This document shows positions 12,486 to 18,455 of a stretch of DNA of 20,304 nt, piece by piece (position 1 is the stretch's first letter; every line of letters begins with the position of its first letter). The translations under genes and the position numbers were made by a program. The stretch is from a virus. Under the pieces are notes generated by a model. The model ran no database searches, was not told where the DNA came from, and saw only the letters and a list, made by a program, of their open reading frames with translations. The stretch covers positions 1 through 20,304 of the IMG/VR virus record IMGVR_UViG_3300049783_001274, one strand, 5' to 3'.

Positions 12486-12684
12486 TGAACTTAAAATGAC
12501 TATGACACGCCCGCCCGAATGCTATGAGAATGACATTACACTCACCGCAGATCAACACGTAGACGATGAAAATTATATCATTGATCTGAGTCTATTCGAT
12601 GGTTGGGAAGAACTAACTATTATGCTAACCAAAGACCGAGCGATTGAATTGAAAAATTGGTTAGAAAGCAAATTGGCAGGTTGA
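12478..12684 (+). CDS. Small hypothetical protein, 68 aa
   Basis: ATG at 12478 overlaps the end of the previous gene and is probably coupled; a later in-frame ATG at 12496 is an alternative. The sequence is MTRPPECYENDITLTADQH, then beta strands (YIIDLSLFDG, LTIMLTKD) and a final helix IELKNWLESKLAG. Function unknown. Its TGA stop is part of the TTGACA -35 box of P6. Confidence 0.63.
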   Translation: MTDELKMTMTRPPECYENDITLTADQHVDDENYIIDLSLFDGWEELTIMLTKDRAIELKNWLESKLAG

Positions 12685-12709
12685 CAGCACCATCTAATTA
12701 GTATAGTAT
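12681..12709 (+). promoter_or_regulatory. Early-type sigma70 promoter P6
   Basis: TTGACA (12681-12686), 12 bases, TAG (12699-12701), TATAGTAT (12702-12709). The stop codon of the upstream gene is inside the -35 box. The leader AGGTTGAAAAGGA (12719-12731) is identical to that behind P2. Confidence 0.83.
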
Positions 12710-12738
12710 GTATATATAAGGTTGAAAAGGAAACTGAA

Positions 12739-12978
12739 ATGTCTACTACTCTGAAATCATTAAATAACACTCTGGGGCTGACTCGTTTCTCAGGCGGCGT
12801 ACTGCGCGGCACGTGTGTCCAAGTAACACAGACGAAGCAAAAACCCAATCATGCAAATCCTCTGGGCATGGGCTACCTTCAATTGACCCGCGAAGAAGCT
12901 GGGCAACTGGCGGAACTGCTGAACGCATTTGCTAATTGCGAAGAAGTTGAAGATGAAGATGCTGAATTGGTGGGTTGA
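12739..12978 (+). CDS. Conserved small phage protein, 79 aa
   Basis: Single-gene unit behind P6 with a strong AAAAGGA site. The pattern G-L-T-R-F-S-G-G-V-L-R-G-T-C-V-Q-V-T-Q followed by G-Y-L-Q-L-T-R-E-E-A-G-Q-L-A-E-L-L is one I have seen in small proteins of unknown function from several enterobacterial and other phages. It is a small alpha/beta fold with an acidic tail (EEVEDEDAEL). Its own promoter suggests strong early expression. Its TGA stop lies in the -35 of P7. Confidence 0.78.
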   Translation: MSTTLKSLNNTLGLTRFSGGVLRGTCVQVTQTKQKPNHANPLGMGYLQLTREEAGQLAELLNAFANCEEVEDEDAELVG

Positions 12979-13003
12979 CAAGCCCACCACTTTAATATAA
13001 TAT
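12975..13003 (+). promoter_or_regulatory. Early-type sigma70 promoter P7 with palindromic -35
   Basis: TTGACA (12975-12980), 12 bases, TAA (12993-12995), TATAATAT (12996-13003). The -35 is centred in an inverted repeat, GGTGGG (12969-12974) and CCCACC (12983-12988), extended inward by T-G and T-A. The upstream gene's stop is inside the -35. Confidence 0.85.
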
Positions 13004-13036
13004 ATCTATATCAAGGTTGAAAAAGGAACTTTTACT

Positions 13037-13483
13037 ATGACATACTGGGCAAACAAAGGCACGTACGAGGAAGAAGCTAAGGCATTGAACCTGCTTGTTC
13101 CAGACTCTGGCGAATGCGAAACGCTCAAAGGCGAAATCTGGCGTGCTGCTACAAAAATCTATCACGATTATTTCAACAATGGGTTCGGCAATTTTTGGAT
13201 GGCACCCGCTGCTTATCTCATTACAAACATCGAACTCCCAGATCGTGTGAAGCAAATTCTGTTCGACCACGCCAACGGAAACATGGCATCCGGTAACTTC
13301 GACAAAGATATGGATACAATGATCGATTCGGCAATCGTTGCCCTCCGCGAGATGGAAGATAAACCCAATACCGATGATATGTGGGAATTCGAAGCACCGA
13401 ATTCTATTGACAGGGAATTCCTCGAAGAAGAGCAATACGAAGATGAAGATGACGGATGGGATTACGACGACGAAGATTATTGA
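13037..13483 (+). CDS. Conserved hypothetical protein with very acidic tail, 148 aa
   Basis: The leader resembles those behind P2 and P6 (AGGTTGAAAAAGGA at 13014-13027), 9 bases before the ATG. The N-terminal half (NKGTYEEEAKALNLLVPDSGECETLKGEIWRAA when read across, then Y-H-D-Y-F-N-N-G) follows a pattern I associate with a widespread uncharacterised phage and bacterial family. The middle is helical. The last 30 residues are almost all Asp, Glu and Tyr, possibly a nucleic-acid-mimicking or solubility tail. Function unknown. Confidence 0.78.
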   Translation: MTYWANKGTYEEEAKALNLLVPDSGECETLKGEIWRAATKIYHDYFNNGFGNFWMAPAAYLITNIELPDRVKQILFDHANGNMASGNFDKDMDTMIDSAIVALREMEDKPNTDDMWEFEAPNSIDREFLEEEQYEDEDDGWDYDDEDY

Positions 13484-13509
13484 TCTCGTCGATCAGAAGG
13501 AGAATATAG

Positions 13510-13884
13510 ATGAAGATTATCGCACTGGACTACGACGACACATTCACTTTGGACCCAGAGGGATGGGCGGCCGCGCTACAGCATCTACGCAAGCCCGACC
13601 GTCCCGTATGGGGAGTGACAGCTCGCAACCGCAACCAACTTATAACATGTTCCATCTTTCACGAGGTCTGTGATAAGATTCTGTACTGTTGCGGGCAATC
13701 CAAACTCGATCTTCTCACCGGTCATGGTATTGAAGTGGCCTATTGGATCGATGATAAGCCCCAATATATCCATAAAAGTTACGCGGAATGGCACGGTGCC
13801 GATTATTGGGGACCGTTTCTTGAGGATATTGACGAACATGCATTGGTTCCATGGTTGACAGAACCACCTTTTAGTATAATATAA
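13510..13884 (+). CDS. HAD-like phosphatase, 124 aa
   Basis: Haloacid dehalogenase fold phosphohydrolase. Motif I is L-D7-Y-D9-D-T-F with the nucleophile and acid/base aspartates. Motif II is G-V-T37-A-R. A lysine near 66 could be motif III, and motif IV is Y-W-I-D81-D82. At 124 residues it has a minimal core with no large cap, so the substrate is probably a small phosphate ester or a nucleic-acid end. A match to the phosphatase domain of T4 Pnkp is possible, but no kinase domain is present. AGAAGGAG precedes the ATG by 7 bases. P8 lies inside the 3' end of the gene. Confidence 0.8.
   Translation: MKIIALDYDDTFTLDPEGWAAALQHLRKPDRPVWGVTARNRNQLITCSIFHEVCDKILYCCGQSKLDLLTGHGIEVAYWIDDKPQYIHKSYAEWHGADYWGPFLEDIDEHALVPWLTEPPFSII
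13855..13882 (+). promoter_or_regulatory. Early-type sigma70 promoter P8
   Basis: TTGACA (13855-13860), 11 bases, TAG (13872-13874), TATAATAT (13875-13882). The spacer is one base shorter than in the other members; a second TATAAT register begins at 13880. The promoter lies entirely inside the last codons of the HAD-like gene. Flanking TGGTT and AACCA form a 5-bp inverted repeat around the -35. Confidence 0.78.
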
Positions 13885-13919
13885 TCTTATAACATCAACC
13901 AGTGAAAAGGCTTAGAACC

Positions 13920-14174
13920 ATGGGACGTAAAACTGTTGAAGTAGGCAAACTTCTAAACGCTGCCAATAAATTTCTTGCCACAAAAGATACCAACGAAGAC
14001 GGACGCGAGGCGATATGTTCCTTTATCGAGGGCGTTCTTATGGAAACTAAAAATTATGAAGGTTACCGCTATCTTGAACTCGAAGTTCACGAAGACGGCA
14101 CACTGAAAACCCTCGGCAATGGTTCTCGTCGCCAATATTTCGCAAATGATGCCACTTATTTGGTTGACTCTTGA
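13920..14174 (+). CDS. Hypothetical protein, 84 aa
   Basis: ATG at 13920, 9 bases after AAAAGG; a GTG at 13902 overlaps the ribosome binding site and is rejected. The N-terminal part is helical and basic (GRKTVEVGKLLNAANKFL); the second half is beta-rich (YRYLELEVHEDGTLKTL). Single-gene unit behind P8. Function unknown. Confidence 0.68.
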   Translation: MGRKTVEVGKLLNAANKFLATKDTNEDGREAICSFIEGVLMETKNYEGYRYLELEVHEDGTLKTLGNGSRRQYFANDATYLVDS

Positions 14175-14192
14175 CGGCTTATGGTATATAAT
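14164..14192 (+). promoter_or_regulatory. Early-type sigma70 promoter P9
   Basis: TTGACT (14164-14169), 12 bases, TGG (14182-14184), TATATAAT (14185-14192). It overlaps the end of the upstream gene. A late-type box follows 25 bases later, so the downstream unit could be expressed both early and late. Confidence 0.78.
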
Positions 14193-14216
14193 ATAACTAT
14201 TGAATGCACTAACGCT

Positions 14217-14224
14217 AATAAATA
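14217..14224 (+). promoter_or_regulatory. Possible late promoter box, AATAAATA
   Basis: One base away from T4 late TATAAATA and fitting the relaxed NATAAATA form. By T4 geometry the start would be near 14230, just before AAAGGA (14234-14239). AT-rich surroundings make chance occurrence possible. Confidence 0.4.
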
Positions 14225-14247
14225 TAATAAATTAAAGGAACATGATA

Positions 14248-14451
14248 ATGATTATCAAGCGAAAAAGTGCAATTACGGGTATCACACGCTCGAAAGACAT
14301 TCCAGTAGATCCTAATTCTCTGGCAGAATACGAAATGGGATACTCTTCTATTAACGAGGCCTTGCCTTATCTCACAGATGCTGATAGAGAGTTTATTCTG
14401 TCTGGCATCGTAGAAGGCGAATGGGAAGAAGCATTCTCTGAATTAGTATGA
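14248..14451 (+). CDS. Conserved small phage protein, 67 aa
   Basis: ATG 14248 is preferred over 14242 because AAAGGA is 8 bases upstream of it but only 2 upstream of 14242. The pattern I-K-R-K-S-A-I-T-G followed by I-N-E-A-L-P-Y-L-T-D-A-D-R-E-F-I-L-S-G-I and E-W-E-E-A-F is one I recognise from a small family present in many phages. The function of that family is unknown to me. ATGA overlap with the dNMP kinase gene. Confidence 0.75.
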   Translation: MIIKRKSAITGITRSKDIPVDPNSLAEYEMGYSSINEALPYLTDADREFILSGIVEGEWEEAFSELV

Positions 14452-15098
14452 ATGTAATCTTCAACGGACCACCCGGATCGGGTAAAGATGAAGGTTGCGA
14501 GTTTCTCGCAACCCATTATGGTTATAAGCATCTTTCTTTCAAAGAAGAATTATTCACCGACACTATCAGTTTATTTAGAGTATCAAGAGAATGGTTTTTC
14601 GAGGGCTACGATAATCGGGCAATGAAGGAACGATCCGAAGAAATGTTGGGTGGCTTCTCTCGCAGAGAGGCAATGATCTTTACCTCTGAAAACGTGATTA
14701 AAAAAATATTCGGTAAAGATCATTACGGAAAGAAAACTGCTGAAAATGTTAATAGTGTATCTTCCTATTGTTTCAGCGACGGTGGTTTCATAGAGGAAGT
14801 TATGCCTGTTATAAATAACCTTGGAAAGGAAAATATTTGCATCGTTCAAATATTTCGTGATGGCTGTTCCTTTTCCTCAGACTCTAGAAATTATTTAAAT
14901 GGTCATATCCAAGATAAATTCATTTTAAATCACCAATCTGAAGTACTGGAAAAAGGACATAATGTCCTACCCGTTCGCTCGTATCAGATACATAACAATG
15001 GTACGGTTAACGACTTTCACCAAACAATAAGAAAAATAATACGGAAGGAAGTCAATGCCAAAGAAAAGGAAGGTTATCTTTTTAGAAAATCCCTATGA
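14448..15098 (+). CDS. Deoxynucleoside monophosphate kinase-like, 216 aa
   Basis: P-loop kinase of the type of T4 gp1, which phosphorylates dNMPs, including modified ones, for phage DNA synthesis. The Walker A motif is G7-P-P-G-S-G-K13-D at the very N-terminus. A lid-like basic segment follows, and an I-V-Q-I-F-R-D-G segment sits at about 133-140. The protein is slightly shorter than T4 gp1 (about 241). The assignment to dNMP kinase rather than another P-loop kinase rests on N-terminus, length and context. Its 3' end overlaps the next gene by 44 bases, the longest overlap in the window. Confidence 0.75.
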   Translation: MNVIFNGPPGSGKDEGCEFLATHYGYKHLSFKEELFTDTISLFRVSREWFFEGYDNRAMKERSEEMLGGFSRREAMIFTSENVIKKIFGKDHYGKKTAENVNSVSSYCFSDGGFIEEVMPVINNLGKENICIVQIFRDGCSFSSDSRNYLNGHIQDKFILNHQSEVLEKGHNVLPVRSYQIHNNGTVNDFHQTIRKIIRKEVNAKEKEGYLFRKSL

Positions 15099-15273
15099 CG
15101 TCGAAACAGTATTCGAGTCAATGCAAATAGCAGGGGAACAAGGAAAAGAACTGCTATACATGGACAGATTAATAGCAACAATTCGTCTCGACCCAGAGGC
15201 AGATTTAACAAACTTGAACTATAAGATTTTACACGATTTACAATTACTAGAACTAGAAACAATGGAATATTAA
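15055..15273 (+). CDS. Small hypothetical protein, 72 aa
   Basis: A strong GGAAGGAAG (15041-15049) stands just before the ATG at 15055, within the end of the dNMP kinase gene, which supports this start despite the 44-base overlap. The N-terminus is basic (MPKKRKVIF), followed by a helical, acidic body (VETVFESMQIAGEQGKELL). Function unknown. Confidence 0.65.
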   Translation: MPKKRKVIFLENPYDVETVFESMQIAGEQGKELLYMDRLIATIRLDPEADLTNLNYKILHDLQLLELETMEY

Positions 15274-15285
15274 GGATATTATATC

Positions 15286-15561
15286 ATGGCTAAAAAAGGT
15301 GCTTCCGGGAAAACATACACTTCCAAAGGTGTACATCGCAACACTTCTAGATCTTTGACTAGTGCAATTAGGTCAGATCGTACTGAGGGCGACAAACTTA
15401 TCGCCAAGCAGGCCGCATGGCTCGCAGGCGGCAATCCTTGGGTTACTATCAAAAATCCCAATGAAGCTGAAACAAACAGGAGCCACATCAAAGTGAGAAT
15501 GAATGTTTTGATGCGGGGAACAGCTAAAGATAGAGCAAAAAATAGCTTTTCAATGAAATAA
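15286..15561 (+). CDS. Conserved basic phage protein, 91 aa
   Basis: AAGGA overlaps the previous stop and lies 9 bases before the ATG. The protein is strongly basic and Ser/Thr-rich at the N-terminus (KKGASGKTYTSKGVHRN), then has W-V-T-I-K-N-P-N and T-N-R-S-H-I-K-V-R elements. This layout recalls a small conserved protein of T4-like cyanophages of unknown function. Charge suggests nucleic-acid binding, but no domain is recognised. Confidence 0.72.
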   Translation: MAKKGASGKTYTSKGVHRNTSRSLTSAIRSDRTEGDKLIAKQAAWLAGGNPWVTIKNPNEAETNRSHIKVRMNVLMRGTAKDRAKNSFSMK

Positions 15562-15575
15562 GGAGCGATTATATA

Positions 15576-16547
15576 ATGTCAGTTATATATAAAGGCAAGG
15601 TCATTGACAGTGATCTTACTAGAAATGCAAATGGCGGGACTGAGCAAATGAGGTCCCGCCTCTTAAACAATGTAAACAAAGATTTGCTTGCAAATGTCGC
15701 AATACACTTTTCGCGTCCTGAAGAATTATTCGAGGATGTGCCGAACGTCCTGTATTGTCATGACTTATCGGAAGATCCTGCAGTGCAATCTATCCAACAA
15801 GAATGGAATCTATACGAGAAAATAGTTTTCGTTTCATACTGGCAAAGAGATCAATTCATCAACCATTTCAATATTCCGTACTCGAAGTGTACTGTAATTC
15901 AGAACGCAGTTGAAAAATTGCCTGCTCGTCGCGACAAACCAAGTGATCAAATAAATTTGATTTATCATACAACCCCTCATAGAGGACTTGAATTAGTTCT
16001 TCCTATCTTTGATAAACTATGTGAGCTACACGATAATATTCACATGGACGTCTATTCGTCCTTTGGGGTTTATGGATGGGAGCAGAGAGATGTCCCATAT
16101 CAACCAGTCTTTGATCGGATTAGAGATCATCCGCATATGACATACCACGGCGCAGTAAGCAATGATGAAGTCATGAAAGCACTCGAAAAGGCACATATTT
16201 TTCTTTATCCGTCGATCTGGAAAGAAACAAGCTGCATTGCACTAATAGAAGCAATGCTATCCGGAGTGTTTCCGATTTACCCTTCATACGGCGCATTGCC
16301 AGAAACAGGATCGTTTGTATCTAACGTGGGCATGTATGAATTCTCAGAAGATATGAATGCTAATGCTTCATCCGCGCTAAGTTTTGCAACTCAAATTATA
16401 ACAAAACAGAAAGAAAACCCTCTTTTCATCGAACATGTTATGGCCAATGTCGTCGCAAAGAACAATCTCCATTCAATTGAAAAGTACACGCAAGACTGGG
16501 ATTCTCTGTTAAAATCAGTATTGGAAAGAGTAACAGTAGATGGATGA
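15576..16547 (+). CDS. GT-B fold glycosyltransferase (GT4-like), 323 aa
   Basis: Retaining glycosyltransferase predicted to use a nucleotide sugar. N-terminal G-G-T-E (20-23) is the usual Gly-rich acceptor-side loop. The C-terminal half has H-T-T-P-H-R-G-L-E (131-139) and the E-x7-E signature E217-T-S-C-I-A-L-I-E225-A-M with the G-V-F-P-I strand after it. At 323 residues it is short for GT4 (often 350-400) but complete. Possible acceptors are phage DNA bases, phage virion proteins or host surface sugars; sequence does not decide. Its place after dNMP kinase is compatible with DNA modification, but such enzymes also occur in T4-like cyanophages without known base modification. AAGGAG precedes the ATG by 8 bases. 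Confidence 0.88.
   Translation: MSVIYKGKVIDSDLTRNANGGTEQMRSRLLNNVNKDLLANVAIHFSRPEELFEDVPNVLYCHDLSEDPAVQSIQQEWNLYEKIVFVSYWQRDQFINHFNIPYSKCTVIQNAVEKLPARRDKPSDQINLIYHTTPHRGLELVLPIFDKLCELHDNIHMDVYSSFGVYGWEQRDVPYQPVFDRIRDHPHMTYHGAVSNDEVMKALEKAHIFLYPSIWKETSCIALIEAMLSGVFPIYPSYGALPETGSFVSNVGMYEFSEDMNANASSALSFATQIITKQKENPLFIEHVMANVVAKNNLHSIEKYTQDWDSLLKSVLERVTVDG
15633..15660 (+). other. GC-rich 8-bp stem-loop early in the glycosyltransferase gene
   Basis: GGCGGGAC (15633-15640) pairs perfectly with GTCCCGCC (15653-15660) across 12 bases. It lies at codons 20-29 and has no T run after it. It is unusually GC-rich for this region; it may slow ribosomes or polymerase, or simply reflect the codons for GGTE and the following residues. 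Confidence 0.45.
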
Positions 16548-16938
16548 AAAAAGAGATAATGTTATAAAATTTCCGAAAGAGAAATTCTACGATTCTAGTA
16601 ATATACAATCGCGGGAAGATTTTATTAAACAAATCACCGAATATAAAACTAGTTTCATAAATGATGTTTCCGAATCGCTTTCCGGTTATGTCTTTGAAGA
16701 GCTTGCTCGATCTGGAGTCGATTTTGATGGCAAGTATAACGATCTTTTCACCTCTATGATATTAGTAACAGAATCGATTAAATCTCTTCATTTAAAATCC
16801 TGTGGACTTCACCACCCGTTACAGGATTTCGCAGATGATACTTTCTCGGAAGAAGACGAAGAAACGAATATTTCGGTTGACAGTCCGACAAAAATAGATT
16901 ATAATACTTTATTAGATACAAATAATGAGGATGAATAG
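16540..16938 (+). CDS. Hypothetical protein upstream of RNase H, 132 aa
   Basis: Overlaps the end of the glycosyltransferase gene by 8 bases. The start D-N-V-I-K-F-P-K is followed by helices (REDFIKQITEYKTSFIND, SGYVFEELARSGVDF) and an acidic, probably disordered C-terminus (FSEEDEETNIS). The layout of a short V-I-x-F-P motif, two helices and an acidic tail resembles uncharacterised proteins next to replication genes in T4-like phages. It contains promoter P11 in its last 20 codons. Confidence 0.7.
   Translation: MDEKRDNVIKFPKEKFYDSSNIQSREDFIKQITEYKTSFINDVSESLSGYVFEELARSGVDFDGKYNDLFTSMILVTESIKSLHLKSCGLHHPLQDFADDTFSEEDEETNISVDSPTKIDYNTLLDTNNEDE
16877..16905 (+). promoter_or_regulatory. Consensus sigma70 promoter P11 upstream of RNase H
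   Basis: TTGACA (16877-16882), 17 bases, TATAAT (16900-16905): both boxes perfect. GG precedes the -35 as in the other promoters, and TAG (16895-16897) sits at the same 12-base distance. It lies inside the upstream coding region and 33 bases before the RNase H start. Confidence 0.8.
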
Positions 16939-17799
16939 ATGAGCATTTTGATGGATTATTCCCAGGTAATGTTGGCAACTTTATTTGCCAACATCGGGAA
17001 CCACACTAATATAGAACTAGACGAAAATTTACTAAGACACATGTTTCTAATGTCTCTTAAGCATAATCGTAAAAAATTCACAGAAGAATTCGGCGAGATG
17101 GTAATTTGTTGCGACAGTAAAAATTCTTGGAGACGCGGCGTCTTTCCATATTATAAAGCAAATCGTCGTTCCGGTCGAGAAAAATCAGAACTTGATTGGA
17201 ATTCGCTGTTTGAGATTATGGGCAATATCCGTGATGAAATGCAGGAAAACTTTCCGTATAAGGTTATTACAATCGACCGCTGCGAGGCTGATGATATCAT
17301 CGGCGTTGTTTGTAATGAATTCGGAACTCCGTTGAACACTGGTGCTGAGAAATATCTTGTTCTTTCAGGCGACAAAGACTACATTCAATTGCAAAGACAT
17401 GCAAATGTCAAGCAATATGATCCGGTACGCAAAAAATATATCCGACACGATGATCCGGATAAGTATCTAACCGAACATGTTCTTAAGGGCGATGCAGGCG
17501 ACGGCGTTCCTAATATTCTATCTCCTGATAACTGTTTAGTAGTTGGTGAAAGACAAAAACCAATGACAAAGAACCGCCTTGCTCTCTATTCAGGCACCAC
17601 CGAAAACATGGATGAAGAAACTGAGCGAAGGTTTCTTCGTAATAAGGTACTAATTGATCTCGAGCAAACTCCAGAAGAATACAAAAAGGAAATTCTGGTA
17701 GAATACAACAAAGAAAAAGAAATAGGTCGCTCGAAATTATTTAACTATTTCTTGGAAAAACGACTTAAAAATCTTATCACGGACATTCAAGATTTTTAA
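16939..17799 (+). CDS. rnh: T4-type RNase H (5'-3' exonuclease, FEN family)
   Basis: 5'-nuclease that removes RNA primers and adjacent DNA from lagging-strand fragments. It has 286 residues (T4: 305). Conserved acidic residues are D6 (LMDYSQ), D59 (VICCDS), E116-A-D118-D119, D145-K-D147 (SGDKDY) and D185-x-x-D188 (GDAGDGVPN), as in the two-metal site of this family. W-R-R-G-V-F-P-Y-Y-K-x-N-R and H-A-N-V-K-Q-Y-D-P-V-R-K-K-Y align well with T4 RNase H as I recall it. The C-terminus L-K-N-L-I-T-D-I-Q-D-F matches the end of the T4 protein in position. GAGGA precedes the ATG. An in-frame 16-codon segment with a similar ending follows the stop. Confidence 0.95.
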   Translation: MSILMDYSQVMLATLFANIGNHTNIELDENLLRHMFLMSLKHNRKKFTEEFGEMVICCDSKNSWRRGVFPYYKANRRSGREKSELDWNSLFEIMGNIRDEMQENFPYKVITIDRCEADDIIGVVCNEFGTPLNTGAEKYLVLSGDKDYIQLQRHANVKQYDPVRKKYIRHDDPDKYLTEHVLKGDAGDGVPNILSPDNCLVVGERQKPMTKNRLALYSGTTENMDEETERRFLRNKVLIDLEQTPEEYKKEILVEYNKEKEIGRSKLFNYFLEKRLKNLITDIQDF

Positions 17800-17850
17800 A
17801 TGACCGAAACATATGAAAACTTAAACCTAACCGACATTGGAGACTTCTAA
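17800..17850 (+). CDS. Possible 16-codon micro-ORF resembling the RNase H tail
   Basis: ATG follows the RNase H stop with no gap and in the same frame. The peptide MTETYENLNLTDIGDF ends in T-D-I-G-D-F, against T-D-I-Q-D-F at the end of RNase H. It could be a leftover tail duplication, a readthrough extension or a tiny separate peptide. There is no ribosome binding site of its own. Confidence 0.3.
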   Translation: MTETYENLNLTDIGDF

Positions 17851-17851
17851 G

Positions 17852-18280
17852 ATGAAACTTTCGCTATCCGAAATTGTAAATGGAGCTTGTGAAAAGCCCA
17901 GTAAACAAGAAAAGGTCGATTACTTGAAAGAAAATACAAGCGTACCTTTGCAGACAGTTTTAAATATCATGTACAACCCAGAAGTGGAACTACTGATTCC
18001 TTCCACAGCACCACCGTGGAAAAAGAATGCCTATGTGGGTGTGGAAGGAATGTTGTATAAAGAAGCTCGCCGCTTGCGCATATTTGTCAAGGGTGGTGGG
18101 TATGATCAAATCAAACAAGTAAAGCGTGAACAATTGTTCATTACTCTATTGGAAGATATTGATAACAAAGACGCAGAGTTGCTTGTCAAAATGATAGCAC
18201 AGAAAACACTAAAGGGATTGTCCAGAGCAGTAGTTGCCGAAGCCTTTCCCGAACTCAACCTCAACAATCAAGAGAAGTAA
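17852..18280 (+). CDS. DUF6433-type conserved T4-like phage protein, 142 aa
   Basis: GGAG lies 9 bases before the ATG at 17852; a TTG at 17837 is inside the ribosome binding site. The sequence pattern M-K-L-S-L-S-E-I, K-Q-E-K-V-D-Y-L-K-E-N, L-Q-T-V-L-N-I-M-Y-N-P, L-L-I-P-S-T-A-P-P-W and the late K-T-L-K-G-L-S-R-A-V-V-A-E-A-F-P fits a family I know from T4-like cyanophages and relatives (DUF6433). Function unknown. Its conserved position beside replication genes suggests a role in DNA metabolism or late gene control, which is inference. Confidence 0.8.
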   Translation: MKLSLSEIVNGACEKPSKQEKVDYLKENTSVPLQTVLNIMYNPEVELLIPSTAPPWKKNAYVGVEGMLYKEARRLRIFVKGGGYDQIKQVKREQLFITLLEDIDNKDAELLVKMIAQKTLKGLSRAVVAEAFPELNLNNQEK

Positions 18281-18281
18281 A

Positions 18282-18455
18282 ATGGCCAAATCCTTTAAGA
18301 AATTCCGCGAAGACTACTACGATGATGAATGGAGCAACGACGAGTCCGACATCGACAGCAAAGAAAAGCGATTACAAAACCGGCGCGACAAGAGAAAGAA
18401 AAAAGTAGCTGAACAACATGCTATATTCGATGAAAACGACCAGGATGATGAATAA
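18282..18455 (+). CDS. Small highly charged protein, 57 aa
   Basis: AGAGAAG stands just before the ATG at 18282. The protein alternates basic and acidic blocks: MAKSFKKFRED, then DDEWSNDESDID, then KRLQNRRDKRKKKVAEQ, then an acidic tail. It is probably disordered. Similar short proteins sit at this position in other T4-like phages, by my recollection. Nucleic-acid or partner-protein binding is plausible but unproven. Confidence 0.7.
   Translation: MAKSFKKFREDYYDDEWSNDESDIDSKEKRLQNRRDKRKKKVAEQHAIFDENDQDDE

Noticed and set aside
13482-13498. 5-bp stem TGATC/GATCA between two genes
   Set aside because: Too short and AT-rich to be a terminator and it does not cover the ribosome binding site.
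15055-15075. N-terminal MPKKRKV resembling the SV40 nuclear localisation signal
   Set aside because: A basic heptapeptide in a small phage protein; a bacterial phage context gives no reason for nuclear targeting, so it is coincidence.
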